Positions 52,450-59,793 of a stretch of DNA of 64,000 nucleotides are shown here, one piece after another; within the stretch, counting starts at the first letter, position 1, and the number at the start of each line of letters is the position of its first letter. The DNA comes from Vulgatibacter incomptus (GTDB lineage: Bacteria > Myxococcota > Myxococcia > Myxococcales > Vulgatibacteraceae), in contig NZ_CP012332.1 in the NCBI RefSeq assembly GCF_001263175.1, forward strand, positions 1,048,001-1,112,000, given 5' to 3'. The notes under the pieces are model-generated. The model saw nothing but the letters and a program-made list of their open reading frames with translations. It made no database searches and was not told where the DNA came from. The translations under genes were made by a program, and so were the position numbers.

Positions 52450-52639
52450 GCTCTCGTCCTCCCTGGGCCCGGCGGCGCCTGTTCGAGCTGTGGCTCATCT
52501 GGCCGCAGTCGTGAACACGCGCGTGACAGGTCCTCCAATCACGCACGAAACTCGGACCTTGCTGGACGAGCTGCAAGGTGCCGGACCCCGCGAGAGAGAG
52601 GGGAAACGTCCGGGATCAGCAGGTCGCCGGCCGTCGCGC

Positions 52640-53389
52640 CTAGCCGAGCTGGCGGAAGACGCCGACGGCGACGCCGAGGATCGCCGCATCGCGGGCGTCT
52701 TGGCGGCGGATGTAGATCGGCTGGAGGCGAGGGTTGGAGGGCTGGAGGCGGACCTTGTCTCCCTCCGGGTAGTAGCGCTTCACGGTGGCCTCGCCCTCGA
52801 TCATGGCCACCACGATCTCGCCCTTGCGGGCCGTCTGCTGGCGGCGGACGAAGAGGAGGTCGCCGTCGAGGATGCCGTCCCCGATCATCGAGTCGCCCTT
52901 GACCCGGAGGGCGAAGACCTCGTCCCGGGTGGCGCGGCCCAGCATCGACGGGTCGACGCGTACGCTGGAGTCGAAGCTCTCCTCGGCGAGGATCGGGGCG
53001 CCGGCGGCGACCCGGCCGAGGACGGGGACCTCCACCGTGTCGACGTCGGGGCGAACCTCCGGCGCCTCGGCGGTCTTGCCTCCGGTGATGGAGCGCAGAG
53101 AGCGGGCCGGGGGCGTCGGCTCGGAGGCAGGGATCGGGGGACCGGCGGGCTGCCGGATCCCGAGGAGGCGCCACGCGAGCTTGGTGGGGACGAGCGCCCG
53201 GCTCTTCATCTCCCCCCTCTCCAGGAAGCCCTTCCGCTGGAGCGCCTTGAGGTGGTCGTTGACCCCGTTGGTGGACCGGATCCCCATCGCCTGGCCGATC
53301 TCCCGGATAGTCGGCGGGAACCGCTGGTCGACGATGTGCTCGGTGACGAACTGGAGAATCGCCCGCTGGCGTTCCGTGAGCTCTTCCAT
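52640..53389 (-). CDS. lexA: SOS repressor LexA
   Basis: A 249-residue repressor-protease of the SOS response. The N-terminal winged helix-turn-helix (EELTERQRAILQFV to NGVNDHLKALQRKGFL) binds operators. The self-cleavage site is A129-G130 in VAAGAPILA, the nucleophile S167 in GDSM and the general base K204 in ATVKRYY. The linker (about 70-120) is longer and more Pro-rich than in E. coli. Start ATG 53389 has GGAGGGG upstream; ATG 53401 is a weaker option. Its own promoter contains a LexA-type operator, so it should be autoregulated. Confidence 0.96.
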   Translation of the reverse strand: MEELTERQRAILQFVTEHIVDQRFPPTIREIGQAMGIRSTNGVNDHLKALQRKGFLERGEMKSRALVPTKLAWRLLGIRQPAGPPIPASEPTPPARSLRSITGGKTAEAPEVRPDVDTVEVPVLGRVAAGAPILAEESFDSSVRVDPSMLGRATRDEVFALRVKGDSMIGDGILDGDLLFVRRQQTARKGEIVVAMIEGEATVKRYYPEGDKVRLQPSNPRLQPIYIRRQDARDAAILGVAVGVFRQLG

Positions 53390-53462
53390 GACCCCTCCCA
53401 TCGAGGAATGCCTCGTCGAGGCTTCCGGGCCGACCGTGGAGCCGGACCCGGTACGGAACGGA

Positions 53463-53492
53463 AGTATCGCTGAACGCGTGAGCAGAAGTCAA
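53463..53492 (-). promoter_or_regulatory. lexA promoter with LexA operator in the spacer
   Basis: On the minus strand: TTGACT (53492-53487), an 18-base spacer, then GATACT (53468-53463). The spacer is filled by CTGCTCACGCGTTCAGC (53485-53469), which fits the Myxococcus LexA box CTRHAMRYBYGTTCAGS (recalled from literature) at 16 of 17 positions. Bound LexA would directly block RNA polymerase. Transcription should start near 53456, about 67 bases before the lexA ATG. Confidence 0.7.
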
Positions 53493-53551
53493 GGCGTCCT
53501 GCCCGCCCATCCTGCCGGCGAGCGGGCGGCGCAAAGACCTTTCAAGGAAGG

Positions 53552-53580
53552 TTGCCGGCTCATGGGGCCGCCTGTATGTT
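53552..53580 (+). promoter_or_regulatory. Candidate sigma-70 promoter of the Mla operon
   Basis: TTGCCG (53552-53557), a 17-base spacer, then TATGTT (53575-53580), each matching consensus at 4 of 6. The transcription start would be near 53587, 27 bases before the GTG of the lipoprotein gene. Confidence 0.45.
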
Positions 53581-53613
53581 CCGGGCCTTATCAGAGGCCC
53601 TGGTAGACCTAGC

Positions 53614-54132
53614 GTGAGATCGATCAGCACCAACATCATCCTGGCCCTCGCCGCGCTCGTGGCCCTGTCCGCCTGCGGCGCCAAGGGCACATTCCGCGAC
53701 GGCGTCTTCCTCGGGCAGGAGGCCGCGTACCGCGTGGACCCTCCTGCCGCCCCCTGGGAGCGGGTCTCGTTCGCGGGCAACGACCTCGCCTGGGCCGGCC
53801 CGGACGGAGAGCTGCTCGCCGTGAACGCGGTCTGCCAGGAGCACGGCGATCCCAGCCTCAAGGTGCTGACCGACCATCTCTTGATGGGCTTCGAGAACCG
53901 GCGGATCCGGGAGCGGGAGGAGGTCCGTCTCGCGGGGCGCTCGGCGCTCCGCACCCGGGCGGAGGCGCAGATGGACGGGGTTCCCGTCGAGCTCGAGCTC
54001 ACCGTGCTGAAGAAGGACGGCTGCGTCTACGACCTCACCTACCTCGCCTCGCCCTCGCGCTTCGACGCCCGTCTCGGCGCCTATCGCGCGGTGTTGAAGA
54101 GCTTCGAGGCCGTCGCGGGAGGAGATCGGTGA
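53614..54132 (+). CDS. Lipoprotein, first gene of the Mla/MCE operon
   Basis: A 172-residue protein with a signal peptide ending in LSAC (C21). The mature part is a compact domain with FLGQEAAYRVDPPA, WAGPDGELLAVNAVCQEHGDPSLKVLTDHLLMGFENRR and a conserved ARTRAEAQMDGVPVELELTV-like core; two further cysteines may pair. The position suggests a periplasmic or outer-membrane helper of the lipid pathway, in the place where E. coli has MlaC or MlaB, but it is not homologous to either as far as I can see. Start GTG 53614. Its TGA overlaps the mlaE GTG (54129-54132). Confidence 0.8.
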   Translation: MRSISTNIILALAALVALSACGAKGTFRDGVFLGQEAAYRVDPPAAPWERVSFAGNDLAWAGPDGELLAVNAVCQEHGDPSLKVLTDHLLMGFENRRIREREEVRLAGRSALRTRAEAQMDGVPVELELTVLKKDGCVYDLTYLASPSRFDARLGAYRAVLKSFEAVAGGDR

Positions 54133-54968
54133 GCGCCGGATCGGCGGCAGGGCAGGCGAACGCCGGATCGGCGGCGGGGCAGGCGAGCGCCGCGCAGCGG
54201 CCCGTGTCCGACGCCCGGAGGCGGCTGGAGTCCGGGCTGGATCAGCTCGGTGGCGCGGCCATCCTCACGTGGAAGGTCTTCACCCGCGGCCTGAAGCGGC
54301 CGTGGGACCTCGGGAGCATCGCGTACCAGATCGAGCACATCGGCGTGCGCTCGACATCGATCGGGACGCTGACCTCGATCTTCGCCGGCATGGTCCTGGC
54401 CGTGCAGTTCGGCTACTTCCTGGAGATGTTCGGGATCGCCTACACCATCGGGCGCGTGCTCTCGCTCTCGGTGCTGCGCGAGCTCGGGCCAGTGCTGACG
54501 GCCCTCACCGTGGGTGGCCGGGTCGGCTCCGGCATCGCCGCGGAGCTCGGCTCCATGCAGGTGACCGAGCAGATCGACGCGATTCGCGCGCTGGGCGCCG
54601 ATCCGGTGAAGAAGCTGGTGGTGCCGCGCGTGGCGGCGGCGATGATCTGCCTGCCGATCATCACCGTCTTCGCCGACATCGTGGGCCTGGTCGCCGGCGC
54701 CGTGATCGCGAACTCCAGCTACGGGATCGGCTACTCCTCCTTCTTCCGCGAGGCGCTCGCAGTGGTGCGCCTGAACGACTTCACCTCCGGCATCTTCAAG
54801 GCCATGGTCTTCGGCCTCCTCATCGCCATCGTCGGCTGCTTCAAGGGCTTCCGCACCAGCGGCGGCACCGAGGGCGTGGGCCGCGCCACCACCGAGACCG
54901 TGGCGATCTCCGCGATCGGCGTCCTGGTCACGGACTTCTTCCTCACCAAGCTCCTCCTCTCGCTATGA
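54129..54968 (+). CDS. mlaE: ABC lipid-transport permease MlaE
   Basis: A 279-residue inner-membrane permease of the MCE/Mla phospholipid importer-exporter. Family motifs are GMVLAVQFGYFLEMFG, VLRELGPVLTALTVGGRVGSGIAAELGSMQVTEQIDAIRALG, and a C-terminal GFRTSGGTEGVGRATTETVAISAI. About six helices are visible. The first 25 residues are an odd Ala/Gly/Ser head encoded by a 27-bp direct repeat (54135-54188). Start GTG 54129 overlaps the lipoprotein stop. Its TGA overlaps the mlaF ATG (54965-54968). Confidence 0.93.
   Translation: MSAGSAAGQANAGSAAGQASAAQRPVSDARRRLESGLDQLGGAAILTWKVFTRGLKRPWDLGSIAYQIEHIGVRSTSIGTLTSIFAGMVLAVQFGYFLEMFGIAYTIGRVLSLSVLRELGPVLTALTVGGRVGSGIAAELGSMQVTEQIDAIRALGADPVKKLVVPRVAAAMICLPIITVFADIVGLVAGAVIANSSYGIGYSSFFREALAVVRLNDFTSGIFKAMVFGLLIAIVGCFKGFRTSGGTEGVGRATTETVAISAIGVLVTDFFLTKLLLSL
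54135..54188 (+). repeat. 27-bp tandem duplication in the 5 prime end of mlaE
   Basis: Two adjacent 27-bp copies (54135-54161 and 54162-54188) differ at only two bases. They encode the repeated AGSAAGQAN/AGSAAGQAS head of MlaE. In-frame, so recent expansion would not break the gene. Confidence 0.93.
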
Positions 54969-55768
54969 GCCAGCCTTCCCTCCAGCCGCTCTCCCACGGC
55001 GGGCTCCGGACCGGGGCCGCAGAGGAGCTGATCGCCTTCCGCGGGCTCTACAAGGCCTTCGGGCCGAAGCGGATCTACGAGGGCCTCGACCTCGACGTGC
55101 GTCGGGGCGAGACCATCACCGTGATCGGCGGCTCGGGCACGGGCAAGAGTGTGCTCCTCAAGTGCCTCATCGGCCTGCTCTCTCCCGACGAGGGCTCGAT
55201 CGTCTTCGACGGCGAGGAGCTGGTGGGCCGCGACGAGGATGGCTTCCTCCCGGTCCGCCGGCAGATCGCCATGCTCTTCCAGGGCGCGGCGCTCTTCGAC
55301 TCCCTCGACGTGGGCGAGAACGTCGCCTATCCGATCCGCGAGCATTTCCCCAGGATCGGGGCGGGGGAGCTGGCCGACCGGGTGGCCCACAAGCTCGAGC
55401 TGGTCGGCCTCCCCGGCGTGGAGAAGATGCGGCCTTCCGACCTCTCAGGCGGCATGAAGAAGCGGGTCGGTCTCGCCCGTGCGATCGCGATCGATCCGGC
55501 GGTGGTTCTCTACGACGAGCCGACCACCGGCCTCGACCCCATCAACACGAGGCGGATCAACGAGCTCATCATCGAGCTCAACGAAAAGCTGGACGTCACG
55601 TCGATCGTCGTGACGCACGACATGCAGTCGGCCTACATGGTCTCGCATCGGATGGCGATGCTCTTCGACCGGCGGATCATCGCGAAGGGCACGCCGGAGG
55701 AGCTTCGCGGCTCAGCGCTCCCCGAAGTGCAGACCTTCATCGGGGCCATGGACGGCAAGGAGAGGTGA
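54965..55768 (+). CDS. mlaF: ABC transporter ATP-binding protein MlaF
   Basis: A 267-residue ATPase that powers the MlaE permease. Walker A GGSGTGKS (55-62), Q-loop FQGAALFDSL, signature LSGGMKKR (159-166), Walker B VVLYDEP (181-185) and the switch His in VVTHD (H217) are intact. The signature LSGGMKKR is typical of the MCE-linked subfamily rather than nutrient importers. Start ATG 54965 overlaps the mlaE stop by ATGA. Its TGA overlaps the mlaD ATG (55766-55770). Four-base overlaps through the whole operon indicate tight translational coupling. Confidence 0.95.
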   Translation: MSQPSLQPLSHGGLRTGAAEELIAFRGLYKAFGPKRIYEGLDLDVRRGETITVIGGSGTGKSVLLKCLIGLLSPDEGSIVFDGEELVGRDEDGFLPVRRQIAMLFQGAALFDSLDVGENVAYPIREHFPRIGAGELADRVAHKLELVGLPGVEKMRPSDLSGGMKKRVGLARAIAIDPAVVLYDEPTTGLDPINTRRINELIIELNEKLDVTSIVVTHDMQSAYMVSHRMAMLFDRRIIAKGTPEELRGSALPEVQTFIGAMDGKER

Positions 55769-56880
55769 TGGAGCGGGAAAAGCGCTTCTCAATCCGCGTC
55801 GGGGTCTTCGTGGCCCTGGGGCTGGCGCTGTTGGCGGTCATCGTCTTCGTGCTCGGAGGCGACAGGGGCCTCTTCAGCCGCCACGTCCGCTACACCGCGT
55901 CGTTCGAGTCGATCGACGGTCTCAAGCCCGGCTCGCCCGTGCGCCTCGCCGGCGTGGAGATCGGCCAGGTGACCCGGATCGCGTTCTATCCGGATCCGAG
56001 GGACCGCCGCGTGCAGGTCACCCTCGACATGCTCGCCTCCTACGCGGATCGGATCCGGACCGACTCGACCGCGTCGGTGGGCTCCCGCGGCGTGCTCGGC
56101 GACAAGGTGGTCGATCTCTCGATCGGCTCGCCGGAGCAGCCGACGATCGCGCCGGGTGGGGAGATCCCGGTCGGCTCGTCATCGGACTACACCGAGATCG
56201 TCAAGAAGGGCGCGGAGGTCATCGACAACACCCTCGCCATCACCTCCGACCTCCGCCAGCTCGTCTCCTCCTACAACACGCCCACGATGCGTGAGGGGAT
56301 CGGCGAGATGATCGAGTACACGCGCGACATCCTCCGGGAGGTCCGCACCGGCGATGGCGCGCTCCACGCCCTCCTATTCGATCCCGCCTCGGGCAAGCAG
56401 ATGAGGGAGCTGCTCGCGAACGCGTCGTCGATGGCCAAGCAGGCCGACGCCGCCATCGGCCGGCTCGACGCAGTCATCGCCCAGGTACAGAAGGGTGACG
56501 GGATGATCGGCGCGATGCTCTACGACAAGAGCGGAAAACAGGTCGTCCACGACCTCGGCGTCGCCGCCAATGAGATCTCCAAGCTCGCCGCCGCGGTCCG
56601 TACCGAGAAGGACGGCCTCCTGCACGGCCTCTTCTACGGCGCCGAGGACGGCCCCAATCTGAACGCCGAGCTCGGCGCCGCGGCCCGCGACCTGCGCTCG
56701 ATCCTCGCGAAGATCAACGAGGGCGACGGCTCCCTGGGCGCCCTCATCAACGATCCCACCGTCTACGAGGACTTCAAGACCATCCTCGGCAACGTGAAGC
56801 GCAACCGGATCCTCCGGGAGCTCGTCCGCTACTCGATCTCGAAGCAGGATCAGATCGAGCGCTACGGAAAGAAGGAGTAG
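55768..56880 (+). CDS. mlaD: MCE-domain substrate-binding protein MlaD
   Basis: A 370-residue protein with an N-terminal anchor helix (about 10-30) and one MCE domain (about 38-117: ASFESIDGLKPGSPVRLAGVEIGQV, then SRGVLGDKVVDLSIG). A long helical C-terminal region (about 150-360) is far longer than in E. coli MlaD and resembles the needle-forming helices of PqiB/YebT or mycobacterial Mce proteins. It may bridge part of the periplasm. Start ATG 55768 has AGGAGAGG upstream. The 57-kb membrane gene follows with no gap. Confidence 0.92.
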   Translation: MEREKRFSIRVGVFVALGLALLAVIVFVLGGDRGLFSRHVRYTASFESIDGLKPGSPVRLAGVEIGQVTRIAFYPDPRDRRVQVTLDMLASYADRIRTDSTASVGSRGVLGDKVVDLSIGSPEQPTIAPGGEIPVGSSSDYTEIVKKGAEVIDNTLAITSDLRQLVSSYNTPTMREGIGEMIEYTRDILREVRTGDGALHALLFDPASGKQMRELLANASSMAKQADAAIGRLDAVIAQVQKGDGMIGAMLYDKSGKQVVHDLGVAANEISKLAAAVRTEKDGLLHGLFYGAEDGPNLNAELGAAARDLRSILAKINEGDGSLGALINDPTVYEDFKTILGNVKRNRILRELVRYSISKQDQIERYGKKE

Positions 56881-57873
56881 ATGGGCGACGAGCCGCGCGA
56901 AGCGAGGCTCGTCCGGCCGCCGCCCTTCGGGCCGCCGAATCGAGCGCCGGAGGATCCCCCTGGGGGGCCGCCCGGCGAGCCGCCGGAGGGACCGCCATCT
57001 CCTCACGGGTCGCGGCCCTCGTCGTATCAGGTCTTCTCGCGCGGAGTGAGAGGCGCGTCCCGCTCTCCCTCGCTCGCGGCGTGGCTCTTCGCCTCCCGAC
57101 TGCTCTCCTTCCTCGCCACGGTCGGGCCGCTGCTGATCGCCATCGGCGCGTTCCGGCGCGCCGGCCTCCTGGCCTTCCTTTCGCCTGGCGTCCTCGTGTC
57201 GATGGCGGGGCTCGCGCTGGCCGCGATCGCGGTCTCGTCGATGTTGCAGCTCGCGGTCTGGTCGGGCGCGACCGGGAGGCTAGGGGTCGCCGTCGGGAGC
57301 GATGCCCCCAAGGCGCTACCGGGCGAGCTCGTCCGCAGGATCGGCGATCACTTCCCGCGCTTCCTGGCGATCTGGGGCCTCTTCCTGGCTGCCCGGATCG
57401 GTCGGTTCGTCCTGCTGGGCACCCTGGCCGTCGCGGCGGCCATCGCCTACTTCGGAAAAGGCTCGGAGTACCGCGTCGCAGGGGCAGGAGGTCTGGCCCT
57501 GGCAATCGCACTCTGGCTCATCTCCCGACCGCTCCTCCCCCTTGTCTTCCGCATCGCGATGGGCCGGGCTGGTGCCCTGGGTGAAGGCGCGCTGGTTGCA
57601 TTGTACGAGGCCGGAGGCCAGCTCGTGCGCAGGCCGCTCCCACCCGTCCTCATCACCATCCTCATCGGCGTCGCAGGCGTGATCTCAGCGATCCTCGTCA
57701 ATTGGTCCGCCGCAATCGCTGCCGCCGGCGCGTCCGGTGCGGTCGCGACCGGGGCATGGGCCGTCGCGGGACTCGCCCTCGCGGCCATCGCGTCCTTCCT
57801 CGCGATGGCGCGCATGGGCGGCTACGTCGCCGCCACGCTGGACGACGCCGACGCTCGCGGATCCCGCGCCTGA
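56881..57873 (+). CDS. Polytopic membrane protein, last gene of the Mla operon
   Basis: A 330-residue protein starting immediately after the mlaD stop. Residues 1-60 are soluble, Pro/Gly/Arg-rich and probably disordered. Five to six hydrophobic segments follow (about 66-92, 99-122, 150-185, 196-214, 250-280 and 288-312), rich in Ala and Leu. I recognise no family. The position next to mlaEFD suggests a role in lipid handling, for example a partner flippase or stabiliser, but this is inference from context only. Convergent with the hydroxyacid dehydrogenase (34 bases between stops). Confidence 0.72.
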   Translation: MGDEPREARLVRPPPFGPPNRAPEDPPGGPPGEPPEGPPSPHGSRPSSYQVFSRGVRGASRSPSLAAWLFASRLLSFLATVGPLLIAIGAFRRAGLLAFLSPGVLVSMAGLALAAIAVSSMLQLAVWSGATGRLGVAVGSDAPKALPGELVRRIGDHFPRFLAIWGLFLAARIGRFVLLGTLAVAAAIAYFGKGSEYRVAGAGGLALAIALWLISRPLLPLVFRIAMGRAGALGEGALVALYEAGGQLVRRPLPPVLITILIGVAGVISAILVNWSAAIAAAGASGAVATGAWAVAGLALAAIASFLAMARMGGYVAATLDDADARGSRA

Positions 57874-57907
57874 CGGGCCTCGAAGAACTTTTCGGGATCG
57901 GCCAACC

Positions 57908-58909
57908 TCAACCGACCACGTTCCGTGGCGCACCGTCGGCGAAGGCCCGAAGGTTGTCGACGCTGGTTTCGAGGATCCGCCCGACCGCCTCGCGGGTGTT
58001 GAAGGCGCTGTGGGGCGTGACCACCACGTTCTTCATTCGGACGAGCACCTCGTCTGCGAGCAGGGTGGAGAGGTCGTGGTCGCGCTCGTACACCGAGCGC
58101 AGCAGCTCCGCCTCCTCGCGGATGACGGGCTCGTCCGGCAAGACGTCGAGCCCCGCAGCGGCCACCTTGCCCTGGGCGAGTGCGCGGGCCAGGGCCCGCA
58201 CGTCGACGACGTCGCCTCTCGCCGTGTTGATCAGCACGACCCCGTCTCGCATCGCGGCGAAGGCTCGATCCGAGATGAGGTGATGTGTCCGAGGATTGGA
58301 CGGTACGTGGAGGGTGATCACGTCCGAGCTCCCAAACAGCTCGTCCAGCTCGACGTAGCGGAAATGGAGCACGCGCGCCGCCTCCTCGTCGCGATCCACG
58401 TCGTAGCCGAGCACGGTAATTCCGAAGCCGTTGGCGATGCGGATGACCTCCTTGCCGATGTCGCCGGTGCCGATCACGCCGAGCGTCTTGCCGCGCAGAT
58501 CGAAGCCCTCCAGCCCCTTCGACGAGAAGTCGCCCTTGCGGGTGCGTTCGATCGCCTCCTCGAGCCGATGGCTGATCGTGAGGAGAAGGCCGAACACGTG
58601 CTCCGCCACCGTGTGCTTTCCATAGCTCGGCACGTTGCAGACCGTGATGCCTCTCTCGCGGCATGCGTCCAGATCGATGTGATCGAAGCCCGTCGAACGC
58701 GTGGCGATGAGCCGGAGGCGCGGGAGCGCGTCGAGGACTGCCCGGGTCACGGACGAGTCGATGAAGATCGAGATCGCTTCCGCGTCTGCGGATTGGTCGA
58801 CGTTCTCCAGGCTCAGCTTCTCACGACAGAAGCGGACCTCATGCTCCGGCTGCAGCCGCATGAACGCCTCTCGGTCCGGGCGATCGATTTCGAATACATC
58901 GATCTTCAT
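57908..58909 (-). CDS. D-2-hydroxyacid dehydrogenase (LdhA/DdhA type)
   Basis: A 333-residue NAD-dependent enzyme reducing 2-oxoacids to D-hydroxyacids. The NAD-binding GTGDIG loop (147-152) and the catalytic triad R231 (INTARGDVV), E260 (DVLPDEP) and H300 (TPHSAF) are intact. The insertion LLRSVYERDHDLSTLLADEVLVRMKN and the N-terminus with FEIDRPDREAF are like D-lactate dehydrogenase LdhA. The substrate could be pyruvate or a longer oxoacid. Start ATG 58909 is at the family N-terminus. Alone in its transcript as far as visible. Confidence 0.93.
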   Translation of the reverse strand: MKIDVFEIDRPDREAFMRLQPEHEVRFCREKLSLENVDQSADAEAISIFIDSSVTRAVLDALPRLRLIATRSTGFDHIDLDACRERGITVCNVPSYGKHTVAEHVFGLLLTISHRLEEAIERTRKGDFSSKGLEGFDLRGKTLGVIGTGDIGKEVIRIANGFGITVLGYDVDRDEEAARVLHFRYVELDELFGSSDVITLHVPSNPRTHHLISDRAFAAMRDGVVLINTARGDVVDVRALARALAQGKVAAAGLDVLPDEPVIREEAELLRSVYERDHDLSTLLADEVLVRMKNVVVTPHSAFNTREAVGRILETSVDNLRAFADGAPRNVVG

Positions 58910-58986
58910 CGGGGGGAAACTGGGGACACGCCAGAGGTTTGCAAGCGCGGCGGCCGTTCCGCCGGCGACCGGAGAATCGGCCCCCC

Positions 58987-59793
58987 TCAGAACCGCAGCG
59001 AGCCACCGAAGCGCAGGATCCAGCCGGAGAGATCCAGCCGTCCCGCGTCGACGGGCGAGGCCGGGATCCGGCGGGGCGACGTGGGGTCCTTCACGTCCCT
59101 GCGCACGTCGTCGAAGTTCGCGTGGGTGGGAACCACCTCGTAGCCGGCCTCGGCGGAGAGGCCGAGCCTGGGCCCGGATGGGGCGCCGCCGACCTCGAGC
59201 GGCAGAGCGAGCTCGTAGCCGAGGACGCCCTGCAGACCGAAGAGCGTGTCGGCCCCGGAGAGGGGCGGGCGATTCGAGTACGCGCCGTCTTCCTCCAGCG
59301 AGACTGACGCGAAGAGGAGCGAGGCCCCGGCGCGGGCGGTGACCGTTCCGAAGCGGTGGACCGGGATCGCGTAGGCAGCTGCCCCCTGGATCGCGTGGAG
59401 CGTGAACGAGCTCTGCATCACGTCAAAAAGCGAGGTCGAGACCGAGGAGACCGCGTAGCCCAGCTCCAGGGTCAGGCGATCGTCGAGCCAACCGGGCGCG
59501 TAGCCGACGCCGATCTCGGGGCGGAAGAGGGTGTCCGAATCCGCCAGGGCGTCGAAGCGGGGGTCCGTGATCCACCGGGTACCCAGGCGGAGGTAGAGCT
59601 CCAACGGAGCGCTTCCGGCGTCGGCCGCCGACGGAGAAGTGGCGCTCGCAGAGGCCGCCGAAGTTCCCAGGACGGCTGCGTCGAGGCCCTCCGCGACCAC
59701 GGAGTCGGAGCTGGGCGACGGCAACATCGGCGCATCGTCTGCCAGCGCGGCGCCGGCGAGCAGGACGACGGACATGAGCACCAGCGCTCTCAT
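58987..59793 (-). CDS. Outer-membrane beta-barrel-like protein, third gene of an envelope operon
   Basis: A 268-residue exported protein with signal peptide MRALVLMSVVLLAGAALADD. A Ser/Ala-rich segment (about 22-60) precedes strand-alternating sequence such as LELYLRLGTRWIT, GVGYAPGWLDDRLTLELGYAVSS and RLGLSAEAGYEVV, ending in LRFGGSLRF with a terminal Phe, the pattern of an 8- to 12-strand barrel. No family is recognised. The start is in ATGA overlap (59790-59793) with the middle gene, so all three genes are coupled. Confidence 0.82.
   Translation of the reverse strand: MRALVLMSVVLLAGAALADDAPMLPSPSSDSVVAEGLDAAVLGTSAASASATSPSAADAGSAPLELYLRLGTRWITDPRFDALADSDTLFRPEIGVGYAPGWLDDRLTLELGYAVSSVSTSLFDVMQSSFTLHAIQGAAAYAIPVHRFGTVTARAGASLLFASVSLEEDGAYSNRPPLSGADTLFGLQGVLGYELALPLEVGGAPSGPRLGLSAEAGYEVVPTHANFDDVRRDVKDPTSPRRIPASPVDAGRLDLSGWILRFGGSLRF

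Noticed and set aside
54135-54188. The 27-bp duplication at the start of mlaE as a possible phase-variable switch
   Set aside because: The unit is a multiple of three, so gain or loss would keep the frame and could not switch the gene off.
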